Part shown: positions 36,175 to 45,710 of the stretch, one piece after another
Layout of the letters: each line of letters begins with the position of its first letter
Numbering within the stretch: position 1 is the first letter of the stretch
NCBI GenBank assembly: GCA_913055675.1
Contig: CAJXKY010000013.1
Coordinates: forward strand, 1 to 55,644
Length of the DNA stretch: 55,644 bases
Source: an uncultured Halanaerobiales bacterium
GTDB taxonomy: Bacteria; Bacillota; Halanaerobiia; Halanaerobiales; M55B127
Direction of reading: 5' to 3'
Notes under the pieces: model-generated
Seen by the model: only the letters and a program-made list of their open reading frames with translations
Told to the model about the DNA's origin: nothing
The model's database searches: none
Position numbers and translations under genes: made by a program

Positions 36175-38604
36175 ATGTTTGATGTCTTAGATTTTGATGA
36201 ATTAAAAAAGACGGTATTAAGAGAAGACGATACTGTATTTTTTATACCTAAAAAAGTTAAAGAAGTTCAAAAACATGATATGGGTATCGATTTCAAGTGC
36301 GAAGGTTGGAAATATCAAAAAGATATAATGGAAATTTTATTCAATCAACTAAACCCGAATTTAACTCCAAAAGATAGTAAGTTAGATATGATATTAAGAA
36401 TTGAAGTAAAAACAGATGATATTTTAAGAATCAGATTGGTTAATGGTTCTGAAATCAAGAGACATTCTACCCCAATGGTAGTTGAAGAATTTAAAAATCA
36501 ATATAGTGACTTTAATTTTAAAGAAGAAAAAGAGAAATACATAATTAGTACTAAGGAATTAAAAGTAGAAATTTTAACTGAACCAGTGAATATAACCATA
36601 AAAGATAAAGAGGGTAAAGAATTACTTAAACAATATAATTATGATAAACATTCCATGCATGAATTAATAAAATATCAAGGAGAAGCCAAAAATGATTACT
36701 CAAGTTTTGAATGTTTTCCTTTTGGTTTAGCAGAGAATTTAAAAACTGGTAAAAAAGCAGCTTTTGATTCTCTTTGGCTTTCACATAATGAAAATTTTTA
36801 TGGATTAGGGGAAAAATTTACTGATCTTAATAAAAGAGGAAAAGAAGTTTTATGTTGGCAGGTGGATGCCTTAGGAACTTCAACTCAAAAATCATATAAA
36901 AATATACCATTTTTCATGAGTTCCAATAATTATGGTATTTTTATGAATACTACATATAAATCCAAATATAAATTGGGAGATTACTTCCAAAAAGCCTATC
37001 AAATTGAAACCACAGAAGGTGAATTAGATTATTACTTCATTCACGGAGATTATATGAAAGATATCTTAAGTAATTATACAGATATAACAGGCAAGACCCC
37101 TTTACCTCCAAAATGGAGCTTTGGTCTTTGGATGAGTAGAAATAGCTATAATTCCCAACAGGAAATGATAGAAACCGGTGAAAAATTGAGAAAAGAAGAA
37201 TATCCATGTGATGTATTACATCTGGATGCAGGTTGGTTCGATGAGCCTCTCCGCTGTGATTTTGAATTTGCAGAAGAGAGATTTCCAAAACCGGAAAAAC
37301 TAGTTAAAGATCTTAAAGATATGGGCTTTAAAATGAGTATTTGGCAGCTTCCCTATGTTCACGAGGCTACTGATATTTATGATGAGGCAAAAGAAAAAGG
37401 CTATTTTGAAAAAGGTTCTGATCCCTCTAATATGGATGGAATAATTGATATAAGTAATCCAGATGCTAAAAAATGGTATGAAGGAAAACTTAAAAAACTT
37501 CTAGAACTTGGAATAGATGCTATTAAGGTAGATTTCGGAGAAGGAATAGAAGTGGACGCTTGTTATGAAGAATATACTGGAGAAGAGTTTCATAACCTTT
37601 ATTCACTTTTATATAACAAAATAGTCTTTGATCTTACTAAGGAAATTCATGGTGAGAATAATGGTTTGATTTGGGCTAGATCTGCCTATGCAGGTTCACA
37701 AAGATATCCGGTTCATTGGGCGGGTGATACAGATTCAGATTTTACAGCCTTGGCTTCAACATTAAAAGGTGGTTTATCCTTTGGTTTATCAGGTTTTCCT
37801 TTTTGGAGCCATGATATCGGTGGTTATTTTATGACACCCGAAAATGAATGTTATATCCGCTGGATGCAGTTAGGTATGTTTTCATCTCATGCTAGATTTC
37901 ATGGTACGAGCCCACGAGAGCCCTGGCATTTTGGTGATAAAGCTGTTGAAGTATATAAAAAGTTTGCGGAACTTCGATATAGGCTTATCCCCTATATTTA
38001 CTCAAAAGCATACAAATGTACAGAAGAAAGTATACCATTGATGAGACCATTAATATTAGAATATGAAAATGATCCAAATGTGAGTAATATAGATGATCAA
38101 TATCTATTTGGCTCTGATTTATTGGTTGCACCTATTTTAACTAAACAAAACACAAGGAAGATATATTTACCTGAAGGAGAATGGTTAGACTTTTGGACAA
38201 AGGAAAGTTATTCAGGTAATCAGTGGATTGAATATAAAGCTGAATTAGATAAAATGCCCTTATTTATAAAAAGTGGTAGTATTATACCCATGGGGCCTAT
38301 GATGCAGTATATAGGAGAGAAAGAATTTGATCCGTTAACTATTAATATCTATCATGATGAAGAAGAAAAATTCTTATACTATGATGATCATGAACAATTT
38401 GAAATAAAATGTGCAGAAATACAAGATTCAATAAGTATTACTATAGAACCTACAGAACATGAATTTGTAATTAAATTATTTAATGATAAAGAAATAAGTG
38501 AAATAAAAGCAAATGATAAATCATTAGAATTTAATAAAAAAGAAAATTATTTAGAATTTAAATACGAAACTAATGGAAAACAAACTCAAATTGTAGCAAA
38601 ATAA
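36175..38604 (+). CDS. Glycoside hydrolase family 31, alpha-xylosidase-like
   Basis: 809 residues, cytoplasmic (no signal peptide). A GH31 barrel contains the nucleophile Asp453 in IKVDFGEG and the acid/base Asp518 in HWAGDTDSD. SFGLWMSRNSY precedes them and HDIGGYF follows. The KVDFGEGIEVDA pattern is that of YicI-type alpha-xylosidases rather than alpha-glucosidases (which have DMNE). It should release xylose from alpha-xylosides taken up by the ABC transporter. It is slightly longer than YicI (772). It lies between the two methyltransferase genes of the corrinoid system. Confidence 0.87.
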   Translation: MFDVLDFDELKKTVLREDDTVFFIPKKVKEVQKHDMGIDFKCEGWKYQKDIMEILFNQLNPNLTPKDSKLDMILRIEVKTDDILRIRLVNGSEIKRHSTPMVVEEFKNQYSDFNFKEEKEKYIISTKELKVEILTEPVNITIKDKEGKELLKQYNYDKHSMHELIKYQGEAKNDYSSFECFPFGLAENLKTGKKAAFDSLWLSHNENFYGLGEKFTDLNKRGKEVLCWQVDALGTSTQKSYKNIPFFMSSNNYGIFMNTTYKSKYKLGDYFQKAYQIETTEGELDYYFIHGDYMKDILSNYTDITGKTPLPPKWSFGLWMSRNSYNSQQEMIETGEKLRKEEYPCDVLHLDAGWFDEPLRCDFEFAEERFPKPEKLVKDLKDMGFKMSIWQLPYVHEATDIYDEAKEKGYFEKGSDPSNMDGIIDISNPDAKKWYEGKLKKLLELGIDAIKVDFGEGIEVDACYEEYTGEEFHNLYSLLYNKIVFDLTKEIHGENNGLIWARSAYAGSQRYPVHWAGDTDSDFTALASTLKGGLSFGLSGFPFWSHDIGGYFMTPENECYIRWMQLGMFSSHARFHGTSPREPWHFGDKAVEVYKKFAELRYRLIPYIYSKAYKCTEESIPLMRPLILEYENDPNVSNIDDQYLFGSDLLVAPILTKQNTRKIYLPEGEWLDFWTKESYSGNQWIEYKAELDKMPLFIKSGSIIPMGPMMQYIGEKEFDPLTINIYHDEEEKFLYYDDHEQFEIKCAEIQDSISITIEPTEHEFVIKLFNDKEISEIKANDKSLEFNKKENYLEFKYETNGKQTQIVAK

Positions 38605-38671
38605 TTCCAACTTAGAGATCCATTTTCATAACCGATCTCCCCCCCTATTACAGAATAAAAAGGAGGATTTT

Positions 38672-39505
38672 ATGTTTATAATAGGAGCTCAGATTAACAC
38701 AAGTGAACATGAAGAAATAACTGAACTAATTGAGAAAAAAGATAAAAAGAGCCTGCTTTCAATAGTAGAACATCAGATTAATTTAGGAGCAGAAATGATT
38801 GATATAAATGCTGGCGAAAGAATAAAATCTGAAGTAAAAGATATAGCCTGGTTATTAGAAACAATCCAAAAAGAATATGAAGTTCCAATCAGTATAGATA
38901 CTCCCAATCAAGAAGTATTTAAAGAATGTTTAAAATTACATAATGATGAATATGGAAAACCATTAGTAAATTCAGTGACTGGTGAAGAAGAACGTTTAGA
39001 TAATGTTTTGCCTCTTGTAAAAAAACATGATGCTAAAGTTGTCGGCTTATTAATGGGGGAAGCTGGTATTCCCGATAAACCTGAAGAAAGAATAAAAATT
39101 GCAGATAGAATTTTAAAAAGAACAAGAAAACTTGGTATAAAGGATGAAAATGTATATTTAGATCCTTTAGTTCTTCCAGTTTCAGTTAATACAAAAAATC
39201 CGATGACTACAATACAAACAGTTAGATTAATCAAAGAAAAATATCCAAAAACCAAGACAATTTGTGGTTTGGATAATATATCATTTGGCCTTCCCGAACG
39301 ACCTCTGGTGAGTGCAACCTTTATAGCAATGATGGCCGCAGCGGGTTTAGATTCGTTATTAGTTGAGTTAAGTAATATTACCTATTCAACTATCAAGACA
39401 GTAGAGATGCTCAGAGATGAAGATGACATGTGTATGAACTATATTAAAAATTATAAGAAGGATAAATTAGATATCTATAAAGAAGAAATGAAAGAAGTTT
39501 TATAA
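38672..39505 (+). CDS. Methyltetrahydrofolate:corrinoid methyltransferase
   Basis: 277 residues of the pterin-binding TIM barrel (MetH/AcsE/MtgA-like). GAQINTS at the N-terminus, GAEMIDINAG, VPISIDTPN and CGLDNISFGLP are characteristic. It transfers a methyl group between the corrinoid protein and tetrahydrofolate. With the UroD protein (substrate side) and corrinoid carrier upstream it completes a three-part demethylase. Sixteen bases separate it from the lipA ribosome site, so this and the lipoate cluster may be one transcript. Confidence 0.9.
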   Translation: MFIIGAQINTSEHEEITELIEKKDKKSLLSIVEHQINLGAEMIDINAGERIKSEVKDIAWLLETIQKEYEVPISIDTPNQEVFKECLKLHNDEYGKPLVNSVTGEEERLDNVLPLVKKHDAKVVGLLMGEAGIPDKPEERIKIADRILKRTRKLGIKDENVYLDPLVLPVSVNTKNPMTTIQTVRLIKEKYPKTKTICGLDNISFGLPERPLVSATFIAMMAAAGLDSLLVELSNITYSTIKTVEMLRDEDDMCMNYIKNYKKDKLDIYKEEMKEVL

Positions 39506-39530
39506 TATGAAAAGGTATTAGGTGAAAAAT

Positions 39531-40394
39531 ATGGTAACCAAAAATTATCCTGATTGGTTAAAAAAGAGAATAAATTTAGACGATACTTATCAAGAAACAG
39601 AAAAAATTTTAAAAGATTTAAATATAAATACAGTCTGTCAGGCTGCTTTTTGTCCTAATATGGGAGAATGTTTTAGCTCTGGTGTTGCAACATTTATGAT
39701 CTTAGGAAATATTTGCACTAGAAATTGTAGATTTTGTGATATTAAAAATGGTGATACTGAAAAAGTAGATACAAAAGAACCAGAAAATATAAAAAAAGCA
39801 ATTAAACATCTAAATTTGGATCATGTAGTTATAACTTCAGTTACTAGAGATGATCTAGAAGATAATGGTTCAAAACAATTTGCAGCTGTATTAAGTGCTA
39901 TTAAAAATATTAAAGCGGTTACTGTGGAGCTATTAACACCAGATTTTAAAGGGAACTATAAGGATATTGAAAGAGTGGTAAATTTGGGTCCAGATGTATA
40001 TAACCACAATATAGAAACAGTACCCAGATTATATTCCAAGATAAGACCCCAAGCTGAATATAATAGGAGTATCGGTCTTTTAAAGACAGTTAAAGAAATT
40101 AATAGTGATATTGTAACCAAATCTGGCATCATGCTGGGATTAGGGGAAAAAAAAGAAGAAGTTATTGATGTAATGAAAGACTTAAGAAAAGTTAATTGTG
40201 ACATTATAACAATAGGTCAGTATTTACAACCCTCTTTAGAACATGCAGAATTAAAAGAATATATAAGACCTGAAAAGTTCCAAGAATTTAAAGAAATAGC
40301 TTTAGATTTAGGATTTAAAGCAGCAGCATCAAATCCATTTGTTAGAAGTTCTTATAAAGCCAAAGAATTGTATTTTAAATCTATAAAAAAGTAA
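39531..40394 (+). CDS. lipA: Lipoyl synthase
   Basis: 287 residues, radical SAM. It shows the auxiliary-cluster motif CQAAFCPNMGEC (C-x4-C-x5-C), the SAM cluster motif CTRNCRFC and the C-terminal VRSSY serine ligand, all diagnostic for LipA. It inserts sulfur into octanoyl groups on E2 proteins. ATG 39531 is chosen over GTG 39522, which overlaps the ribosome site. With lipB at 45.7 kb the cluster carries its own lipoylation of the E2 at 44.2 kb. Confidence 0.96.
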   Translation: MVTKNYPDWLKKRINLDDTYQETEKILKDLNINTVCQAAFCPNMGECFSSGVATFMILGNICTRNCRFCDIKNGDTEKVDTKEPENIKKAIKHLNLDHVVITSVTRDDLEDNGSKQFAAVLSAIKNIKAVTVELLTPDFKGNYKDIERVVNLGPDVYNHNIETVPRLYSKIRPQAEYNRSIGLLKTVKEINSDIVTKSGIMLGLGEKKEEVIDVMKDLRKVNCDIITIGQYLQPSLEHAELKEYIRPEKFQEFKEIALDLGFKAAASNPFVRSSYKAKELYFKSIKK

Positions 40395-40429
40395 TTATAC
40401 AAATCTAACTATCCAAAGGGGGTATAAAT

Positions 40430-41146
40430 ATGGGATTTAATGAAAAAACAATTGTTATAACAGGATCTGGACGAGGATTGGGTAGACAAATAGCCTTTTC
40501 CTTTGCAGAAAGCGGAGCAAATGTTGTAGTTACTGCCCGGACTGAAAAAGAGATTAAACAGACAGCAGAAAAAATAAATAGAGAAAAAGAAGGTAAAGCT
40601 ATATATGTTTCGGCAGATATAAGTAATGAAAAGGATGTAAAAAATCTGGTAAAAAGAACTGTAAAAAAATTTAATAAGGTTGATATTCTGATAAATAATG
40701 CAGCTATACATGAAGCCAACACGATTTTAGAAACAGATCTATCAACATGGAAAAAAATTATTGAAGTAAACCTAACAGGTACCTTTTTGTGTTCTAAAGA
40801 ATTCGGACAAGTAATGAAAAACCAAAAAGGTGGAAAAATAATAAATATTTCTTCTACTGCAGCTAATAATTACTTTCCAGGCTTTGGTGCATATACTGCT
40901 TCTAAATCAGGTATAAACGGCCTCTCAATGGTTTTATATGAGGAATTACATGAGTTTAATATTAATGTATTAACACTTAATTTAGGATTGGTAAACACAC
41001 AATATACTAGAGAAAGAATAAAAAATGGTAATCCAGATGAATGGATTCAACCTGAAAATTTGGCAGAAGTAATAAAGTATTTTAGCTCAAATAAAGCTGA
41101 TATTATTTCTGGAACTACAATAGATATAAATGGTAAAAGGAAGTAA
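40430..41146 (+). CDS. Short-chain dehydrogenase/reductase (SDR 1)
   Basis: 238 residues of classical SDR type. TGSGRGLGRQIA binds NAD(P), and ILINNAAIHEA, ISSTAANN and the catalytic YTASKSG follow. The substrate is unknown; it could oxidise or reduce a hydroxy/keto intermediate for the dehydrogenase complex downstream. It lies between lipA and the first Mch homolog in the same run of genes. Confidence 0.88.
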   Translation: MGFNEKTIVITGSGRGLGRQIAFSFAESGANVVVTARTEKEIKQTAEKINREKEGKAIYVSADISNEKDVKNLVKRTVKKFNKVDILINNAAIHEANTILETDLSTWKKIIEVNLTGTFLCSKEFGQVMKNQKGGKIINISSTAANNYFPGFGAYTASKSGINGLSMVLYEELHEFNINVLTLNLGLVNTQYTRERIKNGNPDEWIQPENLAEVIKYFSSNKADIISGTTIDINGKRK

Positions 41147-41164
41147 AAGGAGTGATAATTAGCT

Positions 41165-42130
41165 ATGGTAAGTATTAATGAAGAAGCGGTGAAAGTAGTA
41201 AAAAATATAATTAAGGATGCTGCTAGATTAGGAGTTGAAATAAAGAAGTTAAGTAATGGAACAACCATTCTTGATATGGGTATAAATGCTGAAGGTAGTT
41301 GGCAGGCTGGAATTGAGTTTGTAAACTTAAATATGGGTAATTTAGGAATGGTTGATATAGTTCCTTATCAAGTTGGTGATTTAGAACTATCTGGTGTTTT
41401 AGTGCATAGCGATCAGGTGGTAACTGCAACTATTGCATCTCAGATTGCAGGCTGGAAAATTACAAATGGAGATAATACTATTATTGGTTCTGGACCAGCT
41501 CGTGCTCAAGCTGTAGTTGAAAGTGATTATTATTTTAAAATGACAGATTACAGGGATAAAAATGATGAATGTGTGCTTTGCTTGCAAATGGAAGAATTAC
41601 CAGATGTAAATATTGCCAACCAAGTAGCTAAAGCTTGTGGTGTAAACCCAGAAAACATATATTTAGTAGTGGCACCAAGTGCCAGCTTAGTAGGTAGTAT
41701 TCAGGTAGCAGCACGTTCAGTAGAGCAGACGGTACATAAAATGTTTGAGCATGATTTCAATTTAAAAAATATTCAATTTGCGAAAGGTTTAGCACCTATA
41801 GCACCAATAATAAATGATGAAACAGAAGCTATGGGAAGAATAAATGATGCCCTTTTATATGGAGGTTATTCTGAGTTTTGGGTTGATTGTGATGACGATG
41901 AAATTAAACAGGTTATAAACAAATTAGTATCAGAAGCATCTGATCATTGTGGAAAACCATTTTCTAAGCTTTACAGTGAGGCAGAAAATGATTTTTATAA
42001 AATGGACAAGAATATTCATGCAATGTCAAAAGTTAAAATGCACAATATGAAAACTGGGAAGTTATTCGTAGCTGGAACTATTCATACCGATGTTATAGAA
42101 GAAAGTTATACAAGTCAGATTTTAAAATAA
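41165..42130 (+). CDS. mch: Methenyl-tetrahydromethanopterin cyclohydrolase homolog 1
   Basis: 321 residues, the full length of Mch. Family landmarks include NGTTILDMG near residue 34, an EAGxxx-like segment GSWQAGIEFVNLNMGNLG, SQIAGWK, GSGPARA, ASLVGSIQVAARSVEQTVHK, MGRINDALLYGG and GKPFSKLYSE. In methanogens and methylotrophs Mch opens methenyl-H4MPT to formyl-H4MPT. No other H4MPT gene is seen here, so it may act on methenyl-folate or another cyclic amidine. A second copy lies at 48.5 kb; between them lie E1-E2-E3, lipB and a GntR gene. Confidence 0.88.
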   Translation: MVSINEEAVKVVKNIIKDAARLGVEIKKLSNGTTILDMGINAEGSWQAGIEFVNLNMGNLGMVDIVPYQVGDLELSGVLVHSDQVVTATIASQIAGWKITNGDNTIIGSGPARAQAVVESDYYFKMTDYRDKNDECVLCLQMEELPDVNIANQVAKACGVNPENIYLVVAPSASLVGSIQVAARSVEQTVHKMFEHDFNLKNIQFAKGLAPIAPIINDETEAMGRINDALLYGGYSEFWVDCDDDEIKQVINKLVSEASDHCGKPFSKLYSEAENDFYKMDKNIHAMSKVKMHNMKTGKLFVAGTIHTDVIEESYTSQILK

Positions 42131-42166
42131 GATTTATATTTATTTATATGAGGAGGTTATTTATAA

Positions 42167-43159
42167 ATGGGATTAGAAATAAATAAGTTAAAGCAGATGT
42201 ATTATGATATGAATTTGATAAGAAGATTTGAAGAAAAAGTTGATGAGCATTCTAAAAAAGGAAATATACCCGGATTTATTCATTTAAGTATTGGACAGGA
42301 AGCAGCACAAACTGGTGTGATGCATGTATTAACTGAATCAGATTATAAATTTCCTGACCATAGAAGTCATGGTGTGTGTCTTCTATCCGGAAGTCCCAAG
42401 AAAAAAGTCATGGCAGAAATTTTTGCTAAAAAGACAGGTTTATGTGAAGGCAAAGGTGGAAGTATGCATATTGCTGATGTAGAGGTTGGTAATATGGGTA
42501 ATAATGCGATAGAAGGTTCTATAACTGCCACTGGACTAGGTACTGCATATGCAAGCAAATATCGGGGTGAAGATAATGTGACAGCAGTTTTTATGGGAGA
42601 TGGAACTTGTGGTCGTGGTGAACTTCATGAAAGTATGAATATGGCTGCGAGTCTAAAAGTACCTCTTGTCTATGTTTTAGTTAATAATGGGTATGCAATT
42701 TCAACAAAAGCTGAAGAAGCACATTCATTTCCCGAAAATCTATCAGACAGAGCGGCAGGCTATGATATACCGGCTGAAGTTGTAGATGGTAATGATATAG
42801 AGGAAGTCTATAATGCAATGAATAGAGCTGTTGAAAGGGCTCGTAATGGTGAGGGTCCAAGTATGGTGGAACTTCTAACCTATAGATGGCAGGGACATTT
42901 CTCTGGTGATCCGGCTTCCTATAGACCAAAAGATGAAGTACAGAAATGGAAAGAAGAAAAATGTCCTATCAAAAATTTAAGAGTTAAATTAGAAAACGAG
43001 GGAGTAGCTTCTGAAAAACTCGACAAATTAGAAGAAGATGCTTCAAAAGAAGTAGAAGATATGGTTGAATTTGCATTAGAAAGCCCTGAACCTGAATTAG
43101 AAGATGCTGTGAAGTATATATATGCTGAACCATATGAATCAATGAAGGAGGGAAAATAA
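42167..43159 (+). CDS. Acetoin/2-oxoacid dehydrogenase E1 alpha subunit
   Basis: 330 residues. The thiamine-diphosphate motif runs from GDGTCGRGELHESMN to VPLVYVLVNNGYA. GKGGSMHIADVEVGN and FPDHRSHG are typical of AcoA-type E1 alpha subunits. It forms the decarboxylating or C-C cleaving E1 with the next gene, overlapping by one base. Similarity is strongest to acetoin dehydrogenase, but the substrate here is not known. The context offers no acetoin genes. Confidence 0.9.
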   Translation: MGLEINKLKQMYYDMNLIRRFEEKVDEHSKKGNIPGFIHLSIGQEAAQTGVMHVLTESDYKFPDHRSHGVCLLSGSPKKKVMAEIFAKKTGLCEGKGGSMHIADVEVGNMGNNAIEGSITATGLGTAYASKYRGEDNVTAVFMGDGTCGRGELHESMNMAASLKVPLVYVLVNNGYAISTKAEEAHSFPENLSDRAAGYDIPAEVVDGNDIEEVYNAMNRAVERARNGEGPSMVELLTYRWQGHFSGDPASYRPKDEVQKWKEEKCPIKNLRVKLENEGVASEKLDKLEEDASKEVEDMVEFALESPEPELEDAVKYIYAEPYESMKEGK

Positions 43160-44136
43160 TGCGTGAGTTAAAATTCTCCCAGGCTTTAAACGAAGCCTTA
43201 CATCAAGAAATGGAAAGAGATGAAGATGTATTTGTACTAGGTCAAGACGTAGGTAAAATGGGTGGAGATTTTGGAGTTACCAAAGGTCTATGGAAAAAAT
43301 ACGGAGATAGGAGAGTTATAGATACTCCCCTTTCTGAAGCTGCGATGCTGGGTTTAAGTAATGGCGCCGCATTTACAGGTTTAAGACCAGTTGTAGAAAT
43401 TATGTTTGCCGATTTTATAACAGAATGTTTTGATCAGATAGTAAATAATTCGGCTAAAGCACATTACATGTTTTCAGGTCAATTGACAGCCCCAATAGTA
43501 TTAAGAACTGCTAACGGGGGAGGATTTAGAGCTGCCTATCATCACTCCCAAAATCCTGAAGCCTGGCTGATGAATATACCAGGTATAACAGTGGTAGCTC
43601 CTACAACACCATATGAAGCTAAGGGTTTGTTAATTTCCTCTATTAGAAGTGAAAATCCAATTGTGTTTTTTGAACATAAAATGTTATATAGTACTTCAGG
43701 TGAAGTACCCGAAGAATCTTATGAACTTGAGTTAGGAAAAGCTAAAGTGAAAAGAGAAGGGTCAGATGTTACTATAATTGCTTCAATGAAAATGTGTGAA
43801 TATGCATTACAAGCAGCTGAAGAATTAGCAAAGGACGGGATTAGCGTAGAAGTTATTGATCCCCGTACTTTAGTACCTTTTGATAAAGAAACGATCTTTG
43901 ATTCTATAGCTAAGACCAATCGAGTTGTAGTTGCCTATGAAGCTCCTAAAACAGGTGGATATGGAGCCGAAATAGCTGGTATGTTAAATGATGAAATGTT
44001 TGAATTTTTAAAAGCTCCAGTTAAAAGGGTTGCTTCAAAAGACAGTCCTGTAGCATTTTCTCCAAAGCTGGAAGATTACATATTACCTAATTACAATGAA
44101 GTATTAGAAGGAATCAAAGAAGTTGTAGAGTATTAA
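43159..44136 (+). CDS. Acetoin/2-oxoacid dehydrogenase E1 beta subunit
   Basis: 325 residues. The transketolase pyrimidine domain carries VFVLGQDVGKMGGDFGVTKGL and DTPLSEAAMLGL. The C-terminal transketolase domain has DPRTLVPFDKE and VAYEAPKTGGYGAE. It pairs with the E1 alpha subunit, with which its start overlaps (TAATG). It is followed by E2 at 30 bases. Confidence 0.92.
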   Translation: MRELKFSQALNEALHQEMERDEDVFVLGQDVGKMGGDFGVTKGLWKKYGDRRVIDTPLSEAAMLGLSNGAAFTGLRPVVEIMFADFITECFDQIVNNSAKAHYMFSGQLTAPIVLRTANGGGFRAAYHHSQNPEAWLMNIPGITVVAPTTPYEAKGLLISSIRSENPIVFFEHKMLYSTSGEVPEESYELELGKAKVKREGSDVTIIASMKMCEYALQAAEELAKDGISVEVIDPRTLVPFDKETIFDSIAKTNRVVVAYEAPKTGGYGAEIAGMLNDEMFEFLKAPVKRVASKDSPVAFSPKLEDYILPNYNEVLEGIKEVVEY

Positions 44137-44165
44137 AAAACAACTAATAGAGGGAGGTATATAAC

Positions 44166-45695
44166 TTGGCAACTGAAATAGAAATGCCCAAACTGGGTTT
44201 ATCCATGCAAGAAGGAAAAATTACCAAATGGTTACACCAGGAGGGAGACGAAGTTAAAAAAGGAGAAGCAATAGTTGAAATAAGTACAGATAAAATTTCT
44301 AATGTAGTTGAATCTCCAGTAGATGGAGTTTTAATAAAAATATATTATGAAAAAGATGAAGTTGTACCAGTTCATAAAACTATAGCTGTCGTTGGAGAAG
44401 CTGGTGAAGAAATTAATGATGAATCAGAACTAAAAGAAGAAAAAGAGGAAACTGATCATAAGAAAAAAGAACAAAAAGAAATTTCTAAAGATAAAAAGGT
44501 TTCAAGTTCAGTAGAAGTTGATATTGAAGATAAAATATCACCGGTGGCAGCCCAATATGCTAAAAAAGCTGAAATAGATGTAGAAGAGATAGAAGGTACT
44601 GGACCAAAGGGAAGAGTAATGAAAAATGATGTAAAAGAATATTTACTAAAAAATGATATTGAATTACCAGAAGATAGGCTTGCTGGCTATGGTACTGAAC
44701 AAGTATCTCCAGTTGCACATAAGTTAGCTGATGAATATGATATTAAATTAGATAGTATTATAGGTTCAGGTCCGAAAGATCGTATTTTAAAAAAAGATGT
44801 ATTAGAATATATTGAAGAAAACAATATAGAAAAACCAAGAATAAAAACTGAGGAACAGAAAATATCATATGATAAAGTTTCTCCTGTGGCCAAAAAATTA
44901 TGTGAAGAAGCTAATATTGATCCATTAAATATTACAGGAACAGGGCCCGGGGGAAGAGTTATGAAATCTGATGTAGAAAGATATATAAGTTCAGAGGAAG
45001 GTAAAACAACTAGCCAATTAACAGAAAAACGAGAAATATTAAGTGGACGTAGAAAATTGATCTCAGAAAAAATGCAAGAAAGTAAAAATAAGGCTGCTCA
45101 TGCTAGTGTTACTATCGAAGTAGAGGCTACTGATTTTATGGAACTTTATAAATCTCTCTCCTCTAAGTTTAAAACAAAATTAAATTTAAATGCCTTGTTT
45201 ATTAAAGCAATTACTGAAGTTATTAACGAGTTTCCTGTAATAAACGCAACTCTTAAAGGTGATGAAGTAATATACCATAATAGTATAAATATGGGTTTGG
45301 CTGTTGATAATAAAGAAGGTCTTATTGTTCCGGTTTTAAAAAATACAGAAGATAAAGGTCTTAATCAATTATCCGAAGAAATAAATATTTTAGTTAATAA
45401 GGCGCAAAATAATGAACTAAGGATGGAAGAAATGCAGGATGGAACTATAACTATTAGTAATTTAGGAATGTATAATATTAAAACCTTAACTCCAATCATA
45501 AATCACCCTGAAGTTGCAATTTTTGGAATTGGGGAAATTAAAGATAAACCTCTAATTAAAGATGGAGGACTTTTTATAGGAAAAGAGTTAAATATCACAT
45601 TAAGTTTTGATCACCGATTAATAGATGGTGCCCAAGCTGCAAGAGTATTAAACACCCTTAAAAATAAGTTAGAAACCCCTGAAGATTTAATTTAA
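44166..45695 (+). CDS. Dihydrolipoamide acyltransferase E2 with three peripheral subunit-binding domains
   Basis: 509 residues starting at TTG 44166 after GGGAGGT. Residues 1-78 are a lipoyl domain with Lys43 in STDKISN. Then come three copies of the small E1/E3-binding domain at about 124-160 (ISPVAAQYA, GPKGRVMKNDV), 180-216 (VSPVAHKLA, GPKDRILKKDV) and 238-275 (VSPVAKKLC, GPGGRVMKSDV), separated by charged linkers. The catalytic acyltransferase domain (about 290-509) has the active-site SFDHRLIDG. Most E2 proteins have only one binding domain. The acyl group transferred is unknown. Confidence 0.92.
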   Translation: MATEIEMPKLGLSMQEGKITKWLHQEGDEVKKGEAIVEISTDKISNVVESPVDGVLIKIYYEKDEVVPVHKTIAVVGEAGEEINDESELKEEKEETDHKKKEQKEISKDKKVSSSVEVDIEDKISPVAAQYAKKAEIDVEEIEGTGPKGRVMKNDVKEYLLKNDIELPEDRLAGYGTEQVSPVAHKLADEYDIKLDSIIGSGPKDRILKKDVLEYIEENNIEKPRIKTEEQKISYDKVSPVAKKLCEEANIDPLNITGTGPGGRVMKSDVERYISSEEGKTTSQLTEKREILSGRRKLISEKMQESKNKAAHASVTIEVEATDFMELYKSLSSKFKTKLNLNALFIKAITEVINEFPVINATLKGDEVIYHNSINMGLAVDNKEGLIVPVLKNTEDKGLNQLSEEINILVNKAQNNELRMEEMQDGTITISNLGMYNIKTLTPIINHPEVAIFGIGEIKDKPLIKDGGLFIGKELNITLSFDHRLIDGAQAARVLNTLKNKLETPEDLI

Positions 45696-45710
45696 TCAAA
45701 AAGTAAAGGA

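Noticed and set aside
38605..38671. Hairpin GAGATC/GATCTC after the GH31 gene as a terminator
   Set aside because: The stem is six pairs with a 13-14 base loop and is followed by C residues, not T; too weak to call.
40405..40722. Minus-strand ORFs over the start of SDR 1
   Set aside because: Shadow frames of a clear SDR gene; no ribosome site and low-complexity hydrophobic translation.
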